A stretch of 64,000 nucleotides of DNA. Origin: Antilocapra americana. Taxonomy: Eukaryota > Chordata > Mammalia > Artiodactyla > Antilocapridae. The notes beneath the pieces are model-generated. The model did not search any database and was not told the DNA's origin. It saw nothing but the letters and a program-made list of their open reading frames with translations. A program made the position numbers and the translations under genes. The DNA is taken from the NCBI GenBank assembly GCA_007570785.1, contig ML661885.1, forward strand, positions 15,443,966 to 15,507,965, written 5' to 3'. Of this stretch, positions 43,259 through 55,602 are shown piece by piece (within the stretch, counting starts at the first letter, position 1; every line of letters starts with the position of its first letter).

Positions 43259-45090
43259 TTTTTTATGAAGTCCCTATTATAATCATTATTATAATGTGTC
43301 AGAATCTACACACTGCAACTAGAAATGACTTCAGAGAAGTCCCACTCTCAAAGATTGAATGATGTCTTCTATTTGCAGGGTGCTTTATATCTATAAAGTA
43401 TTTTTGTAAAGTTGACCTAATGGTTATCTGCCCAGCATCTCTACTCTTTTTCTGGGAATTGCATTTCATTGCACCCACACTTTTAGAAAATGCTTCTTTT
43501 CAGGATACAGCCCTGAGTTTGGAATGGAAGCTACCACTGTTTTCCAGTATCTCATCCCTTGCTTCTCAGTGGATTTATGCAAGTATAACTAAAAGCAGAG
43601 TTGCAGGCACTTCTGGTGAGGAAGCGCTGAGATCTGATGTGGTCATGGCCGTGGCTGTGCTTGCACGCCATGCAGAGTAAGCGAACCTGTAGGAAGGTGC
43701 TGATGTTCAGCTGGGAGCAGAAATGGGTGAGATGGGGAGGCACATCCCAGCAGCAAGCATTCTCACCACCCTGAGGATTCCCCAAAACAGGAGATTTCCC
43801 ATCAATTCTCTTGCCTGAGCCAGTTCAAGATCGCAATCAAAGCGACTGAGATACGCCTTGTATTCCTCACCTTGAAGAAGGCATTCAGAGAGGTTAAGTG
43901 AGCTCAGAGAGACCAGCAAGAAGGGCAACACTGCTTCAGAACCTATTTCACATCCTTGACCCCTGTAAGGGGTTTCCCTGGTTTCCATCTCACCTCCTCT
44001 CAAGTAAGATCTGCACACTCTGGTCCATGTCTTTTTCACAATGCAAAGCTGAGCACATGGCGCATCCAGGTCCCAGTGCTCTGATGACTTAGCCCCACCT
44101 GAGACCCCTCCGCAGGCCTTTGGTCCATCTTTCCAGGTCAGCCTCCCCCCCTTGGCTCATGTGTGACCCCTACAACGCCTCATCTGCAGAGAGTCAAGCG
44201 CTCAGGCTCTGTGGGTACACTGCTGCCCCTCCCAGGAGCCCTCTCTCGCCTCCACCTCATTCCTCCAGTCCCCACACAACCAAGTAGCCTTGCTGCCACC
44301 CACCTCCCCAGGCAGTACCACCCCTCCTCATTCCTTTGCACCTCTCTCGGATCTGCGCCTAACAAGGCACCTGTCTCTTTGTTTCTTATTCTCATCCTCT
44401 GCCTTCTAGAATCGAGGTTTGGTGGGGGCAGAGATAATGACGTCATCTGTCTCTATGCCCTGGCCCAATGCCTGGCACTCAGTAGGCACTCACTCCGTGT
44501 TTGTAGAAGGGCCAAACAAGAGGATGAGGAATGTGGAGTCGATGCAAATATTAATCTCCAAACATTTATACTTCATTAATAATCAACACCTGTTTGGGGT
44601 CGAGCAGTGTGCTACTCTGAAGCCAGTGAGAGCTGAACGGGCAAATCTGAAATACCTTTTCAGAGATTCATCTTCACTCTGTGTACCCAATTAACGTGGG
44701 ACCATTAGTCCCTTCTCAAGCTGCCAGGATCTATTAAGTCATTTAAGTTATCCTCAGGCACTTCAGGATCAGTCCCAAGGGCATTTTTTTCAGGCATGGG
44801 CAGCCAAAGCCGATGTGACTTGAGTGGTAAGCATTCTATCACTCCCACTGGGAAGCCATCCACTGAAGCAAAACTTTAATGGCTCTAAAGGGCCGTGAAG
44901 CAGGAAACCTCCTACAGCTCCTACAGCCTCAACCCTTAGAGAAATGCTGGTCCGGTGCCCTTCCTAAGGGCTGGCCTTCTGAGTAACTGGAACAGGAAAC
45001 CACCCTCCCTAGAGTGATAGGAATGGTCCTAGGAAAGTCCCCAGGCCTAAAGGATGTCCCTCAGCCATGCACTCCACTGCCTGAAATTCC
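43259..45090. other. Intergenic unique sequence
   Basis: No exon is recognised. An L2-like 3' segment (ctatgccctggcccaatgcc, about 44450-44510) is the only repeat suspected. ORFs up to 138 codons (44163-44579) overlap ORFs on the other strand and have low-complexity Pro/Ser composition. Confidence 0.5.
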
Positions 45091-45094
45091 CCCC

Positions 45095-45160
45095 ATTAAT
45101 CACTTAGCAAATATTTATTGAGCACCTACTAGGTGCCAGGCACTTGGGGATTCTGACACA
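45095..45160 (-). repeat. L2 3'-end fragment
   Basis: gcaaatatttattgagcacc, then tactaggtgccaggcacttg, the reverse of the typical L2 terminus. Confidence 0.7.
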
Positions 45161-45704
45161 AATCATTACACATTTATTATTTTTAGCTAAGTTAGAGCTT
45201 TATGCTGAGCTCAAAAGCAATGGTCCCTTTGAGGGTGATCCACTAAGCATTATCAGTCATTAATACCATCCTGCCAAGGAGACTGCTGGGGCAGGAGACA
45301 GCTGTATGGTGGGGGTTTAGGATACATAGGGGTGCAAGCTGCTGGGGAACAAGAAGGGATGTGGTCTTACAAGCCAGCTCCAAGTGTGGTGATTGAACAC
45401 TTTGGTTGAGGTTAGCCATTTCCTTTCCTTCCTCATACCCCTTCCTACCCCCTGCAGCCACCTGGAAGTGCTAGATTAGAGAAACAAGCAGAGTTGACTT
45501 GTCAACTATACCTTGTTTATAGGATTAGCCTGTATTCCACAGCTTGGTCACACTTTTAATTCCATCAGGAAATGCCCCAGGTTTGCATTTGGAGAATGTG
45601 TGCAAGCAGATCCAGGATTCCTAGTTTGGACATTTAGTTTAGCCTCTGTGACAAAACTAAGGCCAGAGTCAGCTCTTCACGTGGTAGCAGTTATAACACA
45701 ACAA

Positions 45705-45790
45705 CGAAAGCCATCATTTATTGAGAACCTACTAGGTGGCAAGCATTTTACCAGATGCTCTATTTAATCTGTTTTTCACAATAATGTCAA
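45705..45790 (-). repeat. L2 3'-end fragment
   Basis: catttattgagaacctacta, then ggtggcaagcattttaccag. Second copy of the same L2-type terminus within 700 bp. Confidence 0.65.
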
Positions 45791-45814
45791 GGTATGCATT
45801 TTGAAGAAACCATA

Positions 45815-45931
45815 TATTTTTGTTTTGTTTCTGACTGCATGGCTTGTGGGATCTTAGAAATCAGGGATGGAACCTGTGCCCCCTGGAGTGGAAGCAGAGA
45901 GTTTCAACCAATGCATCGTCAGGGAAGTTCC
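45815..45931 (-). repeat. CHR-type SINE
   Basis: On the + strand it runs tttctgactgcatggcttgt to gcatcgtcagggaagttcc. Confidence 0.8.
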
Positions 45932-46182
45932 AAGAAACCAAGCCTCAGAAGGGCTATTTGCTTAAGGTCGCACCTCAACTGCTGAGGCAGGGTTGCAACA
46001 CAGTCCCTGTGGGGCTCCGGAGCCCGTTTTCTTTACTGTTAGGCTACACAAATCATGGATACATTTACTTTTTAGTACCATTCTCGTCTAGACCCAGAAG
46101 GGCAACATGAATGATCTGATCAGAGCTTGGAGAGGGGAAAGGGTTTGCCCTCTGAGACCTGTTATAAAAGTAAAGTTACAAC

Positions 46183-46432
46183 GGACTTCCCTGGTGGTCC
46201 AGTAGTTAAGAATCCGCCTTGCAATGCTGGGGACGTGGAAAGTTTAATCCCTGGTGGGGGAACTAATATTCCACATGCCTCAGAGCACCTAAGCCCATTT
46301 GCTTCGGCTACTGAGCCCAGGTGCTCTGGAGCCCTTGAGCCACAACTCGAGGGTCTGTGCCACAACGAAAGATCCCACGTGCTGCAATTCAGACCTGAAG
46401 CAGCCAGATAAATAAATGAAATAACAAGGAAA
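46183..46432 (+). repeat. CHR-type SINE, long form
   Basis: gacttccctggtggtccagt, then cacctaagcccatttgcttc, with the agataaataaatgaaataac tail. Confidence 0.87.
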
Positions 46433-46799
46433 AGTTCCTCTAAGCAGAGGGGTTGGCTCAACCACGACCTCCTTAAAGATACGGAAAAAGGAAGAGGGTT
46501 AGGTGGCCAGGAGAGGACTCCTACAACAGACGAAGTCAGGAGTGCACATGTCTATATTTTTGGCCCTGTTCTCTTAAGGAAGTGATGTGCCACAGATGGA
46601 CAGTATCCGTTCTGGTGGAGACAGATGTATCAGGAAGTGTCCCAGCCTGATGAAACCAGTCACCACCACCTTCTCCCACTGGGTATTGGTTCCCCATAAC
46701 ATGCAATTCAGTGGCCAGAGTTATCTGATCCTTGATGATTCAGCTCCTTGAAAATGAACAAACTGAAATTGTGATTATTCATCTTCTTTCATCATCTTA
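46433..46799. other. Intergenic unique sequence
   Basis: No gene, RNA or repeat recognised. Confidence 0.5.
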
Positions 46800-47004
46800 T
46801 GGGCTTCCCTGGTGGCTCAGACGATAAAGAATCTGCCTGCAGTGCAGGAGACCGGGTTTGATCCCTGGGTTGAGAAGATTCCCTGGAGGAGGAAATGGCA
46901 ACCCACTCCAATATTCTTGCTTGGGAAATCCCGTGGACAGAGAAACGTGGTGGGCTGCAGTCCATGGGGTCGAAAAGAGTCGAACATGACTGAGTGACTA
47001 ACAC
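46800..47004 (+). repeat. Bov-tA SINE with perfect target duplication
   Basis: tgggcttccctggtggctca to catgactgagtgactaacac. Flanked by an exact 12-bp duplication ttcatcatctta at 46788-46799 and 47005-47016, which argues for a fairly recent insertion. Confidence 0.95.
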
Positions 47005-47025
47005 TTCATCATCTTAGGGCCTCAG

Positions 47026-47455
47026 TTCAGCTCAGCCACTCAGTCGTGTCCAACTCTTTGTGACCCCATGGACAGCAGCACACCAGGCTTCCCTGGCCAT
47101 CATAACTACCAGAGCTTGCTCAAACTCACGGCCATCAAGTCGGTGATACCATTCAACCATCTCATCCTCTGTCGTCCCCTTCTCTTCCTGCCTTCAGTTT
47201 TCCCCAGCATCAGGGTCTTTTCTAAAGATTCAGTTCTTCACATCAAGTGGCCAAAGTATTGGAGCTTCAGCTTCAGCATCAGTCCTTCCAATAAATATTC
47301 AGGATTGATTTCCTTTAGGATGGACTGGTTTGATCTCCTTACAGTCCAAAGGACTCTTAAGAGTCTTCTCCAACACCACAGTTCAAAAGCATCAATTCTT
47401 CGGTGCTCAGCTTTCTTCTTAGGACCTAGTACATCCAAATATACCAATAATAGCC
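47026..47455 (-). mobile_element. BovB LINE 3' fragment
   Basis: ttcagctcagccactcagtc, then ctcaaactcacggccatcaa, to cggtgctcagctttcttctt. About 430 bp of the BovB 3' end in reverse, 5'-truncated. No RT motif remains. Confidence 0.9.
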
Positions 47456-48457
47456 CTGGGGTCCATCACTGAGGTCTGTCTGGATGCTAAACTGGTAGGC
47501 CCCAGGAGACCCTCTAGCCGGTCTCAGGCTTTCTTTAGGTGGTACAGCCCTGCCAACTCTCCCTCCCTCCTTAGGAATTTGGTGCCTGTGCTCTGGCTTT
47601 GATCCAGCTGCACTCCTCACCAGAGACCCAGGGACAACCTGGTACCCACAGAGGTGGGTGTGCATCTGGCTAGCTTCTTTCTCATTTTCTTTGCATTCTG
47701 CCTTCTATGATTTCACGCACCTTCACCTGATAAACCAATTCGCATGTTACCTTTCCCAGGCATTAAAAATAAAAATAGCTTCTGAAGTGTTAAAAATCAT
47801 TATAATTTTTATTATAGAAAATATGTATTTCAACTGTATAATTAAGTATAGTATTGTATATTATTTATAAAAATAGCAAAAGGTCATTTGGTTAAAATTA
47901 AATTCTAGAACTTTTCAACTTATAAGAAGCAGAGAGAAGAATATTATAACTATCTATTCCTACTTCTCTGAAGACAAATACAACCCAAATTCAGAACATG
48001 AACCATGTTGTTTTAGCGTTCCTATTTTAAAATCCCCTGTGAACCTTTCACTAGATAGTTTTAGCATCCATTGATGATCATTTCTAAATCCATTATCTTA
48101 GCAGGAGTTGTGAAAGTCATGATTTTCTAATTCTGTTATTCCTTGTTATTAGGGAGAATTTTGATGTAAAGATGAATTTTATCTTACCAGCTCTTTGGCT
48201 ACTCTGAGATACTGTTCATGAAGGAAAAGTGGAATATTCTTATTTTTACCAATTTTCAGAGATGAGTTGGTACCCAAACAACTTCTAATAGTGACCAATA
48301 AGGAGCTTGTTTTTTAAATCATTATAAACTTTGAGTTATCTATTTTTGCCACCTTTCAATACATTACAGTCATTATTCTTTTTGATGTTAAAAACTTCCC
48401 ATCTTTGGCCAGTAGAACTCTCCAACTGGCTCCTGGGCCAGGTTTTTAAAAAATCAT
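47456..48457. other. Intergenic unique sequence
   Basis: 47456-47650 is GC-richer. 47760-48450 is AT-rich with no clear repeat assignment. No exon recognised. Confidence 0.5.
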
Positions 48458-48614
48458 CACATTTAATTTATTTGGCAGTGCCAAGTCTTAGTTGTGCTAC
48501 AGTGAGGTCTTCCGTTGCCCCATGTGGGATCTAGTTCCCTGACCAGGGATTGAACCCAGGTCCCCTGCATTAGTAGCATGGAGTCTTAGCCACTGGACCA
48601 CCAGGGAAGTCCCC
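48458..48614 (-). repeat. CHR-type SINE
   Basis: On the + strand it runs tttatttggcagtgccaagt, ccctgaccagggattgaacc, and ggaccaccagggaagtcccc. Confidence 0.88.
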
Positions 48615-50033
48615 GGGCCAGCTGCTGAGAGCTTCCCTGCTTTCTGGCACAATCATGTAGACTCATCTTGGACATTTCTTCCTCTGATCAGAAAGCAACT
48701 CTCTTCCCAAGGAGCTCTGGTTCCTTTCAGTGTTCCAGGCATCTTTACAGGACTCCCATTGGGATGATAACATACCTACCCTATCAGAATTGAATAAAAC
48801 TGGGAACTGGAAGCACCAAGATGAGTAAATAAGGCAAAGCTTTTCTTCTTTGGGGATTGAGAAGGGCGGGATGAGGGGAGAAAGGAAGATTTCAGAGACC
48901 CTCACACAATTCTCCCTGCCCTGCTCATCCCTTTCTCTGAATCTCCACTCCCCGTACTCTCTAGTCTTAGGACTAGAACTTTCCACTGTCAGAAATACAG
49001 GTGAAAGTTGGGTCAACTCGGAACCCTGGGGCCCCACCTGACCTCCCTCCGCAAAGAGCCCGTAGCCTTTGTGCAGTGTTACATCACTTCCCACCCAGCC
49101 CTTCCTGAGCCAGCTCCCTGATGTCTTCTGATAACACAATCGGCCTCATCCCAGTGACATCAGGGAAACTCCCATTTCCAACAGTTTCTCCTTCAGCTGC
49201 AAAAATGTGCAGTGGTAGACAGGGTGTGGGCTTCTGAAGTCTCTGCAGGAAGCAGAATTGTTTTCTCAGCACCCCCTCAGAGCGCATCTTCTGTGAGGGC
49301 TGTGGTTGCTCAGCTGGTGTGGAACCTTCCTATTCTCACCCGGTCCCACCCCACCCACAGGGGTCAGGGAGGGCAGACCCCACACCGAGTGGAGGCTGTT
49401 GAGGATGACAGAGGACCAGCGTGGAGCAGCAAAATCTAACAGAGGCTGGCAAGGGGGTGCCTGAGACCCACCCCTGAATTTCTTGACTTTTGTTTGTTTC
49501 TTCCACCCGCTTGCTCAAAGAGACAACAGGTATCACTGCACTTCAACTGACATGGGCTGAAGAGAGTCTGAAAGCCTGCCACCCTCCCTCGGTGTGCTCA
49601 TGAACCTGCAGTCACCATTCCATGTGGTTATCACAGTCTGCTGGTGCTGCCAGCCAGAATGTTTATCATGACAACTTCCTGAAGCCAAGGAATGAAGTCC
49701 CCGTTTAATAACACTTGGAAACTGGCTAGTCCAGGCAAAGAGCTCCAAGGACCTACTGTGTGCCCAGCGTGCTTTCCCATGGGTTCTGTTTGCTCCTCCC
49801 AAGATCCCACGGTGGACTCAGGTCAGGTCTCAATGTTCTGAGGCCATCTGCTCTCCCTCTGTTTCTACTTGCCAGACTCTGCAGTGAACCCACTTAATTG
49901 GGACTAGAAAACCCATGATATTTTTCCTTTTAGGAACAATAAGTTGCATAATTATTGCTGTTATAGTATTAGAACCACCATGCCCTGACTTCTGTTTTAG
50001 ACCTAAAGAAATAGACCCTGGCTCTGTGATATT
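48615..50033. other. Intergenic unique sequence
   Basis: No gene or repeat is recognised. A minus-strand ORF of 158 codons (48663-49139), the longest in unique sequence, has no recognisable domain, signal peptide or splice context, and a + strand ORF overlaps it. Confidence 0.5.
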
Positions 50034-50690
50034 GTAGTTGTTGCTGTTGTTCAGTCGCTAAGTCCTGTCTGACTCTTTGCAACCCCATGGACTGTAGCAC
50101 ACCACGATTCCCCGTCCTTCACTATCTCCCAGAGTTTGCTCAAACTCATGTTCATTGAATTGGTGATGCCATCCAACCATCTCATCCTCTGTCACCCTTG
50201 TCTCCTGCCCACAATCTTTCCCAGCATCAGGATCTTTTCCAATGAGTTGGTTCTTCCCATCAGGTGGCCAAAGTATTGGAGCTTCAGCTTCAGCATCAGT
50301 CCTTCCAATGAATATTTAGGGTTGGTTTCCTTTACAGTTGACAGGTTTGATCTCCTTGCTGTCCAAGGGATTCTCAAGAGTCTTCTCCAGCACCACAGTT
50401 TGAAAGCATTTATTCTTCAGCACTCAGCCTTCTTTATGGTCTAACTCCCATATCCATACCTGACTACTGGAAAAACCATAGCTTTGACTATACGGAACTT
50501 TGTCAGCAAAGTGATGTCTTTGCTTCTTAATATGCTGTCTAGATTTGCCATGGCTTTTCTTCCAAGGCACAAGCATCTTTTAATTTCATGACTGCGGTCA
50601 CCATCACCAGTGACTTTGGAGCCCAGGAAAATAAAATGTCACTGCTTCAACTTTTTCCCCATCTATTCGCCATGAAGGGATGGGACCAGC
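50034..50690 (-). mobile_element. BovB LINE 3' fragment
   Basis: (GTT)n cagtcgctaagtcctgtctg through gagcttcagcttcagcatca and cttcctaatatgctgtct-like text to cccatctattcgccatgaag. About 650 bp reaching back to just after the RT domain. A small deletion is present near 50600. Confidence 0.92.
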
Positions 50691-51569
50691 TCTGCAATAT
50701 GGCTGGTATAATCTCGGCAGAATAGAGTAGGTCAGATCACACCTTCCTCTGATCATAGATCTTCAATATCTTCTCATCTCAGGCTACTAGTTAAGGCCCT
50801 TATAATGGATTTCAAGGTCCTACAGTAATTCCAACCGACCCTCGTGTGTGTCACCTAGCTCTGGCCACAGGTGGGGGACACATTTCCCATCGTGGTCTTT
50901 GTAAGTGCCTCTTCTTGGGGATGTGCAGGGCTCAAGATTCTGCAACTCTCCTGCTGTGCTCGGTCCACTCCACTCCAGCCATGTCAGCCTCTTTGCTCTC
51001 CCCTGATACCTTCGCACTTGCTGTTCTAGTGTTAGTAGCTGGTGGAAGCAAGATTCAAATCCAGGCATCAGTCTAGAGCCCACACCCTTTACTGTGAAGC
51101 TCTACTGCTTTTTCCCATTTAAATATTTTCACACTGGACTCTGTCTTTCCCTTTTGCAGGAGAGATGGCCGGTGATATCAAATGATAGCACCCCATTTTC
51201 CAGGTCATCTGTGGGTTCTCACATGAGCTCAGAACCCTGGGCATTAGCGAAAACAACTCCTGCTGCTTTCCAGTAATCCAAAGGAAGCTTTGGAAGGCAG
51301 GATGCCTCCCAAGCACCTCCTGATAGGTTTATGATTGTGTGTTTTCTTTTCTTATCTTAAGCCTTGGGAGCAGGACTCCTCCCATGACTTCAAATCTCTT
51401 CCAGAGGCTGCTGGTTTTGCATTTAATCTTGAGAAGGCCCTGCTGGGGCAGGTCTGTCCACCTTGCCATTGGCTGGATGTGCCTGTACTTGGGTGATTAC
51501 CACATCTGCACTTGCCTGGCAGGTCATGCTGCCCACCAGTGGGTATGGGCACCTTCCCTGCAGTGGGCA
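50691..51569. other. Intergenic unique sequence
   Basis: No exon is recognised. A block such as cagatcacaccttcctctga, then aatatcttctcatctcaggc (50730-51020), may be an old degraded repeat, but I cannot name it. Confidence 0.45.
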
Positions 51570-51715
51570 TCTATGTTTATTTTCTCATTTCAACTTTACC
51601 CTACTTTGTAAAGTGGCTCTTAATATGCTAACTTTACAAATGAAGAACCTTGTCTAACACCACCAAGATTTATAAGTAGGCATGACTCCAAAGCTCATGC
51701 CTTTTCCAATTACCT
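51570..51715 (-). repeat. MIR SINE
   Basis: tttacaaatgaagaaccttg, then caccaagatttataagtagg, with the upstream ctcatttcaactttacccta, gives a reverse MIR. Confidence 0.65.
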
Positions 51716-51886
51716 ACCCTGCCTTTCAAAAGTAGGTTGTCTTTTTGTCTTTCCCAGCCTTCAGTGTCTGGATCCATGTTTCGTAAAATACATAAAAATG
51801 CAAATAGACACTACAGTGCTTCGAGATCTAAACAGTATTCAGCCTTACTTGACTTAACCTTATTTTAACCTTATTAAACCTTACTT

Positions 51887-52085
51887 GGGCTTCCCAGCTG
51901 GCTCAGTGGGTGGAGAGTCTGCCTGCAGTGGAGGAGACTTGGGTTTGATCCCTGGGTCAGGAAAATCCCCTGGAGGAGGGCATGGCAACCCACTCCAGTG
52001 TTCTTGCCTGGAGAATCCCATGGATGGAGGAGCCTGTTGAGCTACAGTCCATAGGCTCATAAAGACTTGGACACAAGTGAAGCAA
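51887..52085 (+). repeat. Bov-tA SINE
   Basis: gggcttcccagctggctcag to cttggacacaagtgaagcaa. Full monomer. Confidence 0.9.
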
Positions 52086-52111
52086 CTTGGCATCCACAAA
52101 CCTCATTTAAA

Positions 52112-52251
52112 ATCTTATTTTTATTTATTTATTTATGTATTTCAGCCATGCCATGAGGCTTGTGGAATCTTAGTTCACCAACCAGGGATCAAACCTGGAG
52201 CCCAGCAAAGAAAATGCCGAGTCCTAATCACTGGATGGCCAAAGAGTTCCC
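52112..52251 (-). repeat. CHR-type SINE
   Basis: On the + strand it runs tatttatttatttatgtatt, gaatcttagttcaccaacca, and ggatggccaaagagttccc. Confidence 0.82.
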
Positions 52252-52281
52252 AAGCCTTTGTTAAAGTTAGAAGACACTGGC

Positions 52282-52568
52282 AGACTTCCCTGGTAGTCCA
52301 GTGGTTAGGAATCTACCTGACAATGCAGAGGACCCAGGTTCGATCCCTGGTCTGGGGAAAGCCTGCTGTACCATGGAGCAGCCAAGCCCATGGACCACCA
52401 CTACAGAGCCTGTGTGCTGCGACTGCTGAAGCCGGAGACCTAGAGCCTGTGCTCCGCAAGAGAAGCCACCTCCCTGAGAAGCCCACTCATGGCAAGGAAG
52501 AGTCGCCCCTCCTCACAGCAACCAGAGAAAGCCTGAGCACAGCAGTGAGGACCCCACGCGGTCAAAAA
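52282..52568 (+). repeat. CHR-type SINE, long form
   Basis: gacttccctggtagtccagt, ttcgatccctggtctgggga, body with gaagccacctccctgagaag, and an A-run tail. Confidence 0.88.
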
Positions 52569-53589
52569 AAAAGAAAAGAAGATGCTGCCATCTGGAACCC
52601 GCTCCAGTTCAGTGTCGATCGAAGTATGCCACTCTTCAGGACTTGATAACATTTTAGTTGATATATAGTATTTTTAATTTTAATATTCTTTAGGAAAAAT
52701 ACAACCAGCATGCCAAACCTATTATTTAAGATACTAATTAGGATGAAACTATGTTTTAAATAGTCATGAAAAAATAGTAGGAAATTAATGGTACCACAGA
52801 TTCACAAAAGTGGCAAAAATCAAGACTGCAGATGACAACTATGAGAGATGTGTACACTTCAATATATAATGAACGAATGACTCTCCTCTCTGTCTATCCA
52901 GCCGCTATCCTGACTTTTTAGCAAATTAATGCTAATGACTGTAAAGCAGCATGGAGTTCTCTAGAATTGTCTATCGTTGGCTTTTGTCACTATCTAAAAA
53001 TGGAACTATGGTTTCCTAGTCTGTGGCACCTTAAAAACAAAACAGAAAACAAAAAATGAAGAACGTCTTTTCCCCGTCATGTAGGAGTCCCATGAGATTT
53101 ACTGAAAAACTACCTTTATCATTACACTAGTTTTTGGGAACTAATAATCCATCCCAAGAATAAACAGTAAATTGGATGACGATTTTCTAGGAAGTGGTGA
53201 ATCTGGATGCAGTAGCAGCAGCAATGAGCCCAGAGAGGTTTTTTGGCAGCGTTTGAGGGCCGTGGAAAACTGTGAACTCTGATTAAGAAAGCACTCATCT
53301 GTTTATCTCCGTGGGAGTCGGGGAGCGCCTTCTGTGAGGCATGAGGGTGTCGGTCTTATCTGGGGATTTCCTTTGGCATTACAGAAAATGATTCAGGGGT
53401 GCCTCCATTCCCCAGAAGGACCGGCAAGAGGCCGGCCAGGCGGCCTATTCTGTGGGGTCCGGATTTTCACTGATGTTGGCTCAGGAACTCTATCAAAATG
53501 ATTCATCTGCTGCCTGGCATGGAGGACAGCTCCAAGCTGGGTTTCCAAGAGTAAGTAAAAGCCATGGTAAGAACAAGCACAGTGGTTTA
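52569..53589. other. Intergenic unique sequence
   Basis: AT-rich to about 53200, then mixed. No exon or firm repeat is recognised. Confidence 0.5.
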
Positions 53590-53830
53590 TGGAATCTCTT
53601 TTACAAACAAGGCTGCTCCATGTGCAGAAATGTTCATCATAGCACTGCTGGCAACAGCAAAAAGTTGGAGGCAGCTGTGTCTATGAGTGGGAGACTGATT
53701 TAGGGTACTGTGGTATGTCTGGTATGGCGTGTGATGAAATACAGTGAAACTATTTTTGAAAGATGACAGTAGATCTATGTGAATTGACAGTGAAAGATGT
53801 CCAGTATGTTTCAACAGAAAGAATAAGCCT
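53590..53830 (+). repeat. Old L1 3' fragment
   Basis: catcatagcactgctggcaa, then aaaagttggaggcagctgtg and tgatgaaatacagtgaaact. This is L1M-like order of the post-ORF2 region, strongly diverged. Confidence 0.5.
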
Positions 53831-54164
53831 CAGAGCCATGAACAGAGGTGTGTGGGGGATAAAATTTGCCTGCAGATGGTGTGGGCAGAGCTGCTTGATG
53901 AGCTTGAGGAGGGGGTAAGAAATGGATTGTGTGATGTTGCCCCTTTTTTCATGATCAGCCATTCTATGAATGCAAGAGATTTTGACTGAATAGTGGGCTT
54001 GTAACTGAGCTTGTTCCTACAACTCTCTTCGGGAAACCTGAACCTTTTAGCCTTCTCTGGAACTGGGAAGAACTGCCAGTGAGCCTCACCCCTTGTCTAT
54101 GGAGGTGATCAGACTCACTGTGTCCTGAGGACCAGCCAGAATGACACTACCCAAGAGATACTGA

Positions 54165-54656
54165 AGGGTGTATTTGTCTCACTCTCTGTTATCCCATGGA
54201 CTGCAGCATGCCAGGCTTCCCTGTCCTTCACCATCTCCTGGAGTTTCCTCAAACTCATGTCCACTGAGTTAGTGATGCCATCCAACCGTCTCATCCTCTG
54301 TTGCCCCCTTCTCCTTTTGCCTTCAACCTCTCCCAGCATCAGAGTCTTTTCCAATAAGTTGGCTCTTTGCATCAGATGGTTAAAGTATTGGATCTTCAGC
54401 ATCAGTTCTTCCGATGAATATTCAGAGTTGATCTCCATTAGTATTGACAGGTTTGACCTCCTTGTTGTCCAAGGGACTCTCAAGAGTCTTCTCCAGCACC
54501 ACAGTTTGAAAGTATCAATTCTTTGGTGCTCAGCTTTTTTAATGGAACAACTCTCTTAACATCCATACATGACTAGTGGAAAAATCATAGCTTTGACTAC
54601 ACCTACCTTTGTCAGCAAAGTGATATCTTTGCTTTGTAATATGCTGTCTAGGTTTG
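54165..54656 (-). mobile_element. BovB LINE 3' fragment
   Basis: ctcactctctgttatcccat, ctcaaactcatgtccactga, ggatcttcagcatcagttct, to atatgctgtctaggtttgac. About 490 bp. Confidence 0.9.
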
Positions 54657-55149
54657 ACATTGAAGAGGGTAGAGTCTATTCCACCCTTGGGACTGGACCA
54701 CTTCCTCTTCCTTCTTTCACAATGTCTGTGACTCCCAGCTTGCACCTGAATTCCCCAGGGCGCATCTCTCTTCCCTGGGCATTTCCCTAAACTTGAGGGC
54801 TTCCCCTACCTTTATACTTCAGTCCTATCAAGTCATCCTTCAAATCCTTGTTCTCTGGGAGGAAACCGTTAAATTCCAGGTGTCTCTGCCAGGCCACACG
54901 TTTGCATGTTAACTGGGATTTTTCTGGGAAAAAAACTCCTCCAAAACAAACCCACCCATTCTTTCAACCAGATGCTGGGAATAAAAAGTGAGCCTTGTCT
55001 GGTGGAAGACCTCCTGCAGGGTTGGAGTATGACGCAGGTTGGGATTTCAGACAAGAGGGCAGCAAAAGATGTTTTGGGAGAAGTGAGTTTCATCCACAAG
55101 ATCAAAGCAGACCAAATAGGCTCTGCCCCAGCATTTGTGGGAAAGTGTG
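54657..55149. other. Intergenic unique sequence
   Basis: No gene or repeat recognised. Confidence 0.5.
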
Positions 55150-55363
55150 TTCCTGTTGTTCAGTCACTCGGTCATGTCCAACTCTCTGTGACCCTATGGC
55201 CTGTATGTAGCCGTCAGGCTCGTCTGTCCATGGAATTTCCCAGGCAAGAATACTGGTGTTGGGTGCTATTTCCTTCTTCAGGGGATCTTCCCAACCCAAG
55301 GATCAAACCTGCGTCTCTCACACTGGCAGACAGATTCTTCACTACTGAGCCACCAGGGAAGCC
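55150..55363 (-). repeat. Bov-tA SINE, first of a pair
   Basis: On the + strand it runs tgttgttcagtcactcggtc to gccaccagggaagcc. Full monomer, followed by caccaggg. Confidence 0.9.
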
Positions 55364-55377
55364 CACCAGGGATCGGA

Positions 55378-55601
55378 GCATGCGTGCGTGCTAAGTCGCT
55401 TCAGTGGCGCCTGACTCTTTGTGACTCTATGGGCTGTAGCCAGCCAGGACTGCCTGTCCGTGGGATTCTCCAGGCAAGAATACTGGAGTGGGTTGCCATG
55501 TCCTCTTCCAGGATATCTTCCTGACCCAGGGATTGAACCCATGTCTCCTACAACTCCTTCATTGCAGGCAGATTCTTTACCGCTGAGCCACCAGGGAAGC
55601 C
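55378..55601 (-). repeat. Bov-tA SINE, second of a pair
   Basis: On the + strand it runs gcgtgctaagtcgcttcagt to gccaccagggaagccc. Flanks accagggatcgga (about 55365) and accagggttggaa (about 55603) look like its target duplication. It sits directly beside the first SINE. Confidence 0.9.
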
Positions 55602-55602
55602 C

